64,000 nt of DNA from Winogradskyella marina. Lineage in GTDB: Bacteria > Bacteroidota > Bacteroidia > Flavobacteriales > Flavobacteriaceae. This document shows, one piece after another, positions 1-6,578 of this stretch; positions within the stretch are counted from its first letter, which is position 1, and every line of letters starts with the position of its first letter. Position numbers and translations under genes: made by a program. The stretch spans positions 186,001 to 250,000 of the forward strand of contig NZ_JADOET010000001.1 in assembly GCF_015645385.1 (NCBI RefSeq), written 5' to 3'. Below the pieces are notes generated by a model that was not told the origin of the DNA, searched no databases, and saw only the letters and a list, made by a program, of their open reading frames with translations.

Positions 1-483
1 TCAGCTGAAGTTGAAGAATTTGAATCAGCTTTTACACAACATTTAAAATGTAATCATGTATTAGCACAAACGGTTGTTCCTTTTATGAAGGAAGAAGGTT
101 ATGGACGACTTGTGAATGTGATTTCAACGTCTGTAAAGCAACCTTTAGATGGTCTTGGTGTGAGTAACACCATTAGAGGAGCCGTTGCCAATTGGAGTAA
201 AACTTTGGCTAATGAGCTTGGTCAATTTGGTATTACAGTAAACAATGTTTTACCTGGAGCTACAGGAACAGACCGACTGTCTGAAATCATAAAAAACAAA
301 TCGGCTAAATCAGGTAAAACAGAGGAAGAATCTGCGGATGCTATGAAAAGTACTGTTCCTGCAAAACGCTTTGCGAAGCCAGAAGAATTAGCAGACGCTA
401 TAACCTTTTTGGCAAGTGAGCGCGCTGCTTATATTAATGGTATTAATTTGCCTGTTGATGGTGGACGGACAAAATCTTTGTAA
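1..483 (+). CDS. SDR family oxidoreductase, C-terminal part (5' end outside window)
   Basis: The reading frame is open from base 1, so this is the C-terminal 160 residues of a short-chain dehydrogenase/reductase of about 260 residues. Visible are the strand-4/5 region (RLVNVIS), the helix after the active site (ANELGQFGITVNNVLPG) and the C-terminal GGR. The usual catalytic YxxxK is not present: the aligned stretch reads SNTIRGA, as in an SDR subgroup with Tyr replaced, so the classical mechanism may not apply. Placed 28 nt before 3-hydroxyanthranilate dioxygenase on the same strand, it is probably part of a tryptophan/kynurenine catabolic operon. Its substrate cannot be told from sequence. 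Confidence 0.9.
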   Translation, partial: SAEVEEFESAFTQHLKCNHVLAQTVVPFMKEEGYGRLVNVISTSVKQPLDGLGVSNTIRGAVANWSKTLANELGQFGITVNNVLPGATGTDRLSEIIKNKSAKSGKTEEESADAMKSTVPAKRFAKPEELADAITFLASERAAYINGINLPVDGGRTKSL

Positions 484-511
484 CTTTATGACAAAAAGCA
501 ATAATATAACC

Positions 512-1048
512 ATGAGCAAAATATATCCTCCCATAAATTTTAAAGCCTGGATCGAAGACAATCGTCATTTACTAAAACCACCTGTTGGTAATAAAGTGGT
601 ATGGAAAGATGGTGATTTTATTGTAATGGTCGTCGGTGGCCCAAACAATAGAAAAGATTATCACTATAACGAAACACCAGAGTTTTTTCATCAAATTGAA
701 GGTGATATGGTACTTAAAATCATAGACAATGGTGAACCTAAAGATATTCAAATTAAAGAAGGTGAAATTTTTCTATTACCTCCAAAAGTGCCGCATTCAC
801 CACAGCGTGGAGCTAATACTGTCGGCTTAGTTATTGAATACCCTAGAGACAAAGGTGTACAAGATGCGTTACTTTGGTTTTGTGAAAATTGTACCACAAA
901 ACTTTACGAAGAAGACTTTACAGTAGAAAACATTGAAACTGATATGCCTGTAATATTCGATAAATATTATGGAGATAAAGCCAAACGAGAATGTCCTAAT
1001 TGTGGCACTGTAATGGAGCCACCTAAGAAGGTGCAATTGGAAGAATAA
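512..1048 (+). CDS. nbaC: 3-hydroxyanthranilate 3,4-dioxygenase
   Basis: A cupin dioxygenase that opens the ring of 3-hydroxyanthranilate to give 2-amino-3-carboxymuconate semialdehyde (ACMS) in the kynurenine pathway. From the ATG at 512 the protein is 178 residues. The expected iron ligands then fall at His51, Glu57 and His95, the same numbers as in the structurally known bacterial enzyme, which favours this start over an in-frame ATG at 488. Arg and Pro-rich substrate-pocket segments (KPPVGN, LPPKVPHSPQR) are present. The C-terminus has a rubredoxin-like CxxC pair (Cys124/127 and Cys161/164), typical of bacterial members. The next gene decarboxylates its product. The symbol haaO is also used for this family. 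Confidence 0.96.
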   Translation: MSKIYPPINFKAWIEDNRHLLKPPVGNKVVWKDGDFIVMVVGGPNNRKDYHYNETPEFFHQIEGDMVLKIIDNGEPKDIQIKEGEIFLLPPKVPHSPQRGANTVGLVIEYPRDKGVQDALLWFCENCTTKLYEEDFTVENIETDMPVIFDKYYGDKAKRECPNCGTVMEPPKKVQLEE

Positions 1049-1110
1049 TACAATTCTGAATTAATAAGAAGACACTTTATCTTTGTAAATAAGTTAAATG
1101 AATAAAAATT

Positions 1111-1134
1111 CTGAGATGCTTTGACTGCGCTCAG
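1111..1134. repeat. Dispersed intergenic repeat (ATGCTTTGACTGCGCTCAG type)
   Basis: A short element with CTGAG...CTCAG ends that can pair. Its 19-nt core at 1116-1134 recurs with one mismatch at 62337-62355 upstream of pnp. It lies between the dioxygenase and decarboxylase genes. Elements of this look are common between genes in flavobacterial genomes; I cannot count copies outside the window. Confidence 0.6.
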
Positions 1135-1149
1135 CTTGACATATAAAAT

Positions 1150-2235
1150 ATGACAAAACGTAAATTAAGAATCAACGGTCACTCACACCTTCTTCCCTAT
1201 CCTGAAGAAATCCCTCAGTTTATGCAAGATAAAGGTATTTTTTGGGTAGATAAAGACCGAAAATTTATGCTTCAAAAGGATTGGAATCGTCCTATTACAG
1301 ATTCTAGTTTTTTCTTAGATGAAAAGTTAGAATGGATGGAACGCAACAAGCTAGACCATGCTGTTGTTCTAAATTTATCTCAACTTTATGGCAATGGTTT
1401 AAGGGTTGAAGAAATGAAGCAAGCCTTGCGCTTTCAGAATGATTTTAATGCCAAAGTGCAACATAATCATCCGAGTAAATTTACCTGTGGTTTTGTAGTT
1501 CATCCAGGATTTGTAAGAAGTGCTTGTTGGGAAATTGAGCGTTGCGTAGAAGTTTTAGGCATGCAATTATTGTGTTTACCAACGCATTACATGGATTCTA
1601 TAGGTACTTGGCGTTGCATTTTTGATGAAGAAAATGAACCCATTTTTGAGATGGCCAACAAATATAATTTGGCTGTAGAAATCCATCCTTATGATGGCGA
1701 GAAGTTTATAAAATTAGAAAACACGTCTTGGCGTTTTCACTTAATTTGGATGTTAGCACAATGTGGAGATGCGTATCACTTTTTAACTTTAAATGGTTAC
1801 CAAGATAAATATCCAAATATGAGAACTTGTTTTGCTCATGGTGGACAATTGGCACAAATTAATTTAGGAAGACGCATCCAAGGCTTTGATGGACGACCAG
1901 ATTTATTTGAAGGTAAGAGTCACCCAAGAAAAGCCGTTGGTCATAAAAATATATTCTTTGATACCTTAGTACATGATACTGGTGGCTTAGAGCTCTTAAT
2001 TAGAAACCAAGGCTCTAAACAAGTCTTAATGGGATTAGATGATCCTTATCCATTAGGTGAAATGGAAAGTGAAAAGCAGTCCTCATATCCTGGAAAAATT
2101 TTAGATTTAGCGATAGATAGAAAAATTATAACTGAAACAGAAAGTGATGCTATTTGGGAAGATAATGTTATACAATGGTTATGTGGAGATGATGACGCTG
2201 CTAAAAAGAAATTAGTAGATAGAATTTTATCTTAA
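1150..2235 (+). CDS. nbaD: 2-amino-3-carboxymuconate-6-semialdehyde decarboxylase (ACMSD)
   Basis: A zinc-dependent amidohydrolase-superfamily decarboxylase that turns ACMS into 2-aminomuconate semialdehyde, steering the pathway away from spontaneous quinolinate formation. The protein has 361 residues. The N-terminal HSH (His11, His13) is the first metal-binding pair. His179 (VEIHPYD), His230 (FAHGGQ) and an Asp in GLDDPYPLG (297/298) fit the other metal and catalytic positions of ACMSD. It directly follows 3-hydroxyanthranilate dioxygenase, which makes its substrate. It is slightly longer than the roughly 335 residues of proteobacterial enzymes. Confidence in family is high; specificity is supported by context. 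Confidence 0.94.
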   Translation: MTKRKLRINGHSHLLPYPEEIPQFMQDKGIFWVDKDRKFMLQKDWNRPITDSSFFLDEKLEWMERNKLDHAVVLNLSQLYGNGLRVEEMKQALRFQNDFNAKVQHNHPSKFTCGFVVHPGFVRSACWEIERCVEVLGMQLLCLPTHYMDSIGTWRCIFDEENEPIFEMANKYNLAVEIHPYDGEKFIKLENTSWRFHLIWMLAQCGDAYHFLTLNGYQDKYPNMRTCFAHGGQLAQINLGRRIQGFDGRPDLFEGKSHPRKAVGHKNIFFDTLVHDTGGLELLIRNQGSKQVLMGLDDPYPLGEMESEKQSSYPGKILDLAIDRKIITETESDAIWEDNVIQWLCGDDDAAKKKLVDRILS

Positions 2236-2271
2236 CGCTTTCTTTAGTCTTATACTTTTAATTTATACGCT

Positions 2272-2913
2272 ATGCATTTCTTACCCGAAAACTTAGATAA
2301 ATATGTAGTTGATCATTCTGAACAAGAACCCAAACTACTACAACAACTCACAAGAGAAACCTACCAGAAAGTGTTACAACCTATTATGCTTAGTGGTCCA
2401 TATCAAGGTCGTATTTTGAGTATGATTTCTAAGCTAATTAGACCAAAAACCATTTTAGAATTAGGCACATTTACGGGTTACGCTACATTATGTTTAGCTG
2501 AAGGGCTTCAAGAAAACGGAACGCTTCACACCATAGATATTAATGAAGAATTGGTTGATTTTCAGAGAAACTATTTTGATAAATCTGACTATGGACATCA
2601 GATAATTCAGCACACAGGCAGTGCACTAGATATTATTCCACAATTAGACGAAACTTTTGATTTAATATTCATTGACGCTGATAAACCTAACTATTCAAAT
2701 TATTATCATTTAATAATAGATAAACTAAATACAGGTGGTGTTATTCTTTCTGATAATGTTTTATGGCATGGAAAAGTTGTAGAACCTTTAGATAAGAAAG
2801 ATAAATCGACCAAAGCTGTTTTAGATTACAATACGCTTCTTAAAAATGATGAGCGTATTGAAACCGTTCTTCTTCCGATAAGAGATGGCTTAACAATAAG
2901 TCGAAAAATATAA
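2272..2913 (+). CDS. Class I SAM-dependent O-methyltransferase (COMT-like)
   Basis: A 213-residue protein of the caffeoyl-CoA/catechol O-methyltransferase type. It has the AdoMet motif ILELGTFTGYATLCLA (about residues 61-76), an acidic strand-2 loop (HTIDINEEL) and the metal-binding segment FIDADKPNY, followed by the DNVLWHG motif that completes the divalent metal site. These features mark cation-dependent methylation of a vicinal dihydroxy aromatic compound. The gene follows the ACMSD gene by 36 nt on the same strand, so it may be cotranscribed with the kynurenine genes, although no O-methylation step is known in that route. The actual substrate is unknown. Confidence 0.92.
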   Translation: MHFLPENLDKYVVDHSEQEPKLLQQLTRETYQKVLQPIMLSGPYQGRILSMISKLIRPKTILELGTFTGYATLCLAEGLQENGTLHTIDINEELVDFQRNYFDKSDYGHQIIQHTGSALDIIPQLDETFDLIFIDADKPNYSNYYHLIIDKLNTGGVILSDNVLWHGKVVEPLDKKDKSTKAVLDYNTLLKNDERIETVLLPIRDGLTISRKI

Positions 2914-2923
2914 CCGCGCAGTT

Positions 2924-3703
2924 ATGAGTAAAATTGACATAAGAACAGTAGATGTTATTAAATACATCACACCTCTAAGAGAAGGTGGTTCTTTACCTGC
3001 CATTGTAGAAGCGAGTGATGGTTTTCTTTATGTCTTAAAATTCAGAGGCGCTGGCCAAGGGACAAAAGCACTCATTGCAGAATTTATAGGAGGTGAATTG
3101 GCACGAGCCATTGGATTAAAAGTTCCTGAATTAGTCTTTTTGAATTTAGATGACTCCTTTAGTAAAACCGAACCTGATGAAGAAATCCAAGATTTATTGA
3201 AATTTAGTGTGGGTTTAAATTTGGGCTTACATTACTTAAGTGGCTCTATAACTTTTGATCCTTTAGTGTCTGTCGCAGATGCCTTAACATCTTCCAAAAT
3301 CGTATTGTTAGATAGTATTATTAGTAATATAGACCGAACCGTAAAAAACACCAATTTGTTAAATTGGAATAACGAATTATGGATTATAGATAATGGCGCC
3401 AGTTTCTATTTTCATCATAATTGGAATACATGGAAAAATCACCTTACAAGAACGTTTCCACTTATTAAAGACCATGTCCTTTTAGAACGTGCATCGTTAT
3501 TAAATGAAGCATCTCAAGGGGTTCAAAACGCATTAGATCAAGAAACAATTAAAGATATTATTTACAAAATACCTGAAGATTGGCTGATAAATGAATCTGA
3601 TTCCTTTACGCCAGATGACATGAGAAAGGCTTATATTGAATATCTAAATTCTAGACTCTCAAATATTGAAACCTTAGTAAAAGAAGCTGAAGATGCAAGA
3701 TAA
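2924..3703 (+). CDS. HipA-like kinase-fold protein (HipA_2 family)
   Basis: A 259-residue protein resembling the kinase core of HipA. It has a glycine-rich start (LREGGSLPAIVEA), a candidate ATP-binding lysine (YVLKF, Lys39), a catalytic-loop-like SNIDRTVKNTNLL (Asn135, Asp137, Arg138, Asn142) and a metal-binding WIIDNGASF (Asp156). HipA proper is about 430 residues and phosphorylates glutamyl-tRNA synthetase; this short form lacks the HipA N-terminal domain, and no HipB-like DNA-binding antitoxin is adjacent. Instead its last 11 nt overlap a DUF3037 gene, a pairing I recognise from other bacteria. The function of the pair is not known to me. Confidence 0.85.
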   Translation: MSKIDIRTVDVIKYITPLREGGSLPAIVEASDGFLYVLKFRGAGQGTKALIAEFIGGELARAIGLKVPELVFLNLDDSFSKTEPDEEIQDLLKFSVGLNLGLHYLSGSITFDPLVSVADALTSSKIVLLDSIISNIDRTVKNTNLLNWNNELWIIDNGASFYFHHNWNTWKNHLTRTFPLIKDHVLLERASLLNEASQGVQNALDQETIKDIIYKIPEDWLINESDSFTPDDMRKAYIEYLNSRLSNIETLVKEAEDAR

Positions 3704-4094
3704 AGTGACTTTTGAATATGCGATTATTAGGCTTGTACCTAAAGTAGAACGTGAAGAGTTTTTTAACGTTGGTGTGATTTTATTTTCAAAACGAAAAAAA
3801 TTCTTGGGAGTTAAATTTAAAGTCGATCAACAAAAATTGAATGCATTTTCATGTGAATTAGATTTAGAGACTATTAACAACTACTTAAAATCTTGGGTTT
3901 TAATTTCTAAAGGCGATACTTCGGCTGGAAAAATTGGCCAGTTTGAAATCTCAGACCGCTTTAGATGGTTAGCCGCTTCGCGAAGTACTGTAATACAAAG
4001 TTCCAAAACCCATTCTGGTTTAACCGATAATCCAAAAAAAGAATTGGACAGTATATTTCAAAAACAGGTTTTGTGCGAAGATGCTAATAATTAA
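3693..4094 (+). CDS. DUF3037 domain-containing protein
   Basis: A 133-residue cytoplasmic protein that begins with the family hallmark FEYAIIRLVPKVEREEFFNVGVILFSK and has no signal peptide or membrane segment. The ATG lies inside the end of the HipA-like gene (11-nt overlap), which implies translational coupling and a shared role. Both DUF3037 and the HipA-like family are uncharacterised as far as I know. The pair could be a toxin-antitoxin-like or modification system, but this is speculation from the kinase fold only. Confidence 0.88.
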   Translation: MQDKVTFEYAIIRLVPKVEREEFFNVGVILFSKRKKFLGVKFKVDQQKLNAFSCELDLETINNYLKSWVLISKGDTSAGKIGQFEISDRFRWLAASRSTVIQSSKTHSGLTDNPKKELDSIFQKQVLCEDANN

Positions 4095-4160
4095 CACTAA
4101 CCTTAACCATTGGATTTCGCTTTGTCAATATAAGACAACGAAGATTTTTTCACTAACTCA

Positions 4161-4448
4161 ATGATTACGTTTGAAAAACGATTCATCCTTCAACACTACT
4201 TTAAAAATAGAATACAAATAAATGCTATTGAAAGGAGTATTTTAGAAAATTGTCATTCATTGGAAATAGAACCGACTGTATTAATTGGCTATTTATTAAG
4301 TGACAAGACACCTTTAAATATTTTTAGACTAAGAATAGGATCTGTTTTTAAAAGTGATCTTGATTTAGCTCAATGTTGTAAAGCATTAATTACCGAAAAA
4401 GACATCGCCAATGCAGAAGCCATAATATTCCATTATGAATATGAATAA
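4161..4448 (+). CDS. Hypothetical protein, 95 residues
   Basis: I do not recognise this protein. It is predicted soluble and mixed alpha/beta, without signal peptide, transmembrane segment or cysteine motif; it has several Cys (positions about 30, 77, 78) but no metal-binding spacing. It follows the DUF3037 gene by 66 nt on the same strand and precedes a strong hairpin terminator, so it is probably the last gene of the HipA-like/DUF3037 transcript. Base composition matches its neighbours. It could be a lineage-specific partner of the pair. Confidence 0.55.
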   Translation: MITFEKRFILQHYFKNRIQINAIERSILENCHSLEIEPTVLIGYLLSDKTPLNIFRLRIGSVFKSDLDLAQCCKALITEKDIANAEAIIFHYEYE

Positions 4449-4513
4449 AAAGAACTTATAGAACAACCTATTGTAAATTACTACCTTAACATATTTAAAT
4501 CTTCGGTATCCTA

Positions 4514-4550
4514 ACAAAAAACCTCTTCAAATTGAAGAGGTTTTTTGTTT
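4514..4550. terminator. Bidirectional hairpin terminator
   Basis: A perfect stem of AAAAAACCTCTTC and its complement around a short AAATT-type loop, with an A-run on one side and a T-run on the other. It can end the plus-strand HipA-like/DUF3037/4161 transcript and the minus-strand subtilase transcript. Confidence 0.9.
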
Positions 4551-4568
4551 AAATAAATTTAACAACTA

Positions 4569-6068
4569 TTACTGTACAGCTTCTAAAGCATCAATATTTC
4601 CATAACCGAAGCTGCTATTTTTGTTAGGATAAAACTCAGAAGACTGCTTTAATCTATTCAATACTTGTGTTCTACTCCAACTAGGATATTTAGACCATAT
4701 TAAAGCGGCTATACCTGCTGTAGTTGCTGTTGCTACTGAAGATCCGCCTGTGTAGCGACGCTGTCCATCATAAAAGCCCAATACTGGTGGAGCTTTACTT
4801 GTGTTATTATCTCCTTCCATGATAATTGTAAAATCTATTTTACTTCCGCTATGACACGTATCACAACGCTCATAATTACTTCCATCATTAACACCAGTGA
4901 CTGCTACAGTTTCACTCATCGTAGCTGGAAAAATAACACCATAACCATTGGTGAAACTTGTAGAAGTTCCTCCTGCGGCAAAAATTAATTTACCTTTACT
5001 GTAAGCGTATCTCACAGCATCTTTAACATTACCAATAGACCACACATATCCTATTGACATAGAAATTATTTTTACATCACTTCTATTACCTAAATCTTTC
5101 AAGGCTTGAGAAACACCTTTTCGCTCATGATAATCATTTAAAAGTACATCTTCCGTAGCTCTATAAGCCACTAAATTGGAATTATAAGCTACACCTACTG
5201 GCATTCCGTTATCATTTCTAGGTGCTGCCATAGTAGAACCCATTGCTGTTCCATGACCACATTTATCATGTGGACCGTCGTAATTACTAGACCACCACCA
5301 ATTGGAATCTATAAAGGTGCCATATTTTTGAACAAATCGTCCTGATGAATAGCCATCATTAATCCCTACTGAATTTAATAGTGCTTGTGACTTTGAAACA
5401 CCAGTATCAATTAATCCAATGGTAACACCAGAACCTGTTGAAATATTCCATGCATCACGAATGTTATGCTCATCAAAATGCCATGATACTTGAGCATTAT
5501 TAGGTGCAATGGTAGAATAGTGTGCTGAATTAATTGAATCTCCACTTGTATCACAGCCAGAACTCGATTTTTGTTGCACATCAGTATATTGATTATAGCC
5601 GTTTGGCTCTAAATACCTAACATACTCACTTTCTCTTAAAGCAATAATCGTTTCGAGCTTTGTAACTTCTGCATCAAACACGGTTAGAATATCATCTTCC
5701 TTCAGTTTAAAATCTTCTTTAGCAACTTGTTCTTCATTAAGAATCGTAGCGATTAAACTGTTTTTTTTACTTTCAAGATCAGTATCTCCTTCTTCACTAA
5801 AACTCTGACCTTCTTCTCCATAACCAACAGTAAGTACATTTTGGCCATGAGTTAATGCGCTCCATAAAAAATGAGCATCTTCTTTATTCCAATCAAAATC
5901 ACCTGTGGTTCTAATGCTTTCGCTAATACGTTGGTTTATTTGCTCAACGGTTAAAGGGTCTTTTGAGAATTGAACTGCTTCAGTTTCAGATTCAATAATA
6001 GCATCTTTAGAACAAGACGCTATGGTAATTGCCATTACAAGCACTACCAATGTGTACATTTTTTTCAT
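4569..6068 (-). CDS. S8 family serine peptidase (subtilase), predicted lipoprotein
   Basis: A 499-residue secreted subtilase. It starts with a lipoprotein signal (MKKMYTLVVLVMAITIASC, lipobox Cys19), followed by a propeptide-like region of about 150 residues and the peptidase domain from about residue 200. The catalytic triad is Asp221 (LIDTG), His272 (GHGTAMG) and Ser444 (GGSSVATA, a variant of GTSMA). At the oxyanion-hole position the usual AAGN reads AAGG (Gly367), so the stabilising Asn is missing or supplied elsewhere. Two CxxC-like pairs (about 162 and 402-405) may form disulfides. There is no T9SS sorting domain. It is a single-gene unit with a hairpin immediately upstream of its start and a terminator downstream. 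Confidence 0.93.
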   Translation of the reverse strand: MKKMYTLVVLVMAITIASCSKDAIIESETEAVQFSKDPLTVEQINQRISESIRTTGDFDWNKEDAHFLWSALTHGQNVLTVGYGEEGQSFSEEGDTDLESKKNSLIATILNEEQVAKEDFKLKEDDILTVFDAEVTKLETIIALRESEYVRYLEPNGYNQYTDVQQKSSSGCDTSGDSINSAHYSTIAPNNAQVSWHFDEHNIRDAWNISTGSGVTIGLIDTGVSKSQALLNSVGINDGYSSGRFVQKYGTFIDSNWWWSSNYDGPHDKCGHGTAMGSTMAAPRNDNGMPVGVAYNSNLVAYRATEDVLLNDYHERKGVSQALKDLGNRSDVKIISMSIGYVWSIGNVKDAVRYAYSKGKLIFAAGGTSTSFTNGYGVIFPATMSETVAVTGVNDGSNYERCDTCHSGSKIDFTIIMEGDNNTSKAPPVLGFYDGQRRYTGGSSVATATTAGIAALIWSKYPSWSRTQVLNRLKQSSEFYPNKNSSFGYGNIDALEAVQ

Positions 6069-6076
6069 ATAATAAA

Positions 6077-6104
6077 ATTTAGAGATTTAATTATTTCTCT
6101 AAAT
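6077..6104 (-). repeat. Inverted repeat in the leader of the subtilase gene
   Basis: ATTTAGAGA and its complement TCTCTAAAT flank a 10-nt loop, 8 nt upstream of the minus-strand ATG at 6068. In RNA this hairpin would sit over the ribosome binding region, so it could affect translation; as DNA it could be an operator. No T-run follows, so it is not a terminator. Confidence 0.5.
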
Positions 6105-6184
6105 ATATTAAATAAACCACACTAATTGATAGGTTAAATTGCACTAATAACAAAAATCAGAATACTATTTTATGAAAAATACAA

Positions 6185-6475
6185 TTATTTGTTTCGTTTT
6201 AAGGAACCTGTAAAGTCTTCAAGATCATCCTTAATTTTATCGATCTCTTCCTTCACATTCTTTGTAACATCCTTATCTATGATGTTATTCTCCTTTGCAC
6301 TTTTAGTCACTTCTTGCTTAATATCATTAGACGCATCTCTTATTTGACGCATACCTTTACCCAAGCCTCGTGCTATCTCCGGAAGTTTATCTGCACCAAA
6401 TACTAATACCACTATTAATAGTATTACCATTATTTCGGCACCTCCAATGAATAATATTGTTTGTTGATGTATCAC
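6185..6475 (-). CDS. tatA: Sec-independent protein translocase TatA/TatB/E family protein
   Basis: A 96-residue Tat component. An N-terminal membrane helix (about residues 9-27, IGGAEIMVILLIVVLVFGA) is followed by the hinge and conserved FGADKLPEIARGLGKGMRQIR amphipathic helix region, then a charged, coiled tail. The FG hinge and LPE-AR-LGKG signature are diagnostic of TatA/E. TatA oligomers form the channel that carries folded proteins over the inner membrane; tatC is not in the window. TatB is usually longer with a different polar residue at the helix start, so TatA is the better call. It is a single gene between the subtilase and M1 peptidase genes on the same strand. Confidence 0.95.
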   Translation of the reverse strand: MIHQQTILFIGGAEIMVILLIVVLVFGADKLPEIARGLGKGMRQIRDASNDIKQEVTKSAKENNIIDKDVTKNVKEEIDKIKDDLEDFTGSLKRNK

Positions 6476-6522
6476 GTTGCAAATATAGAATGAGTTTGTG
6501 AATTAACCCACTTGAAATTAAA

Positions 6523-6556
6523 AATAAAAAAAAAGCCAACCTAAAAAAGGTTGACT
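6523..6556 (-). terminator. Rho-independent terminator of the M1 peptidase operon
   Basis: On the minus strand, TCAACC and GGTTGG pair around a T/A loop, followed by GC and a run of T. It sits 23 nt after the M1 peptidase stop codon and separates that operon from tatA. Confidence 0.8.
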
Positions 6557-6578
6557 TAAATTTAAATCTCTTGTATTA

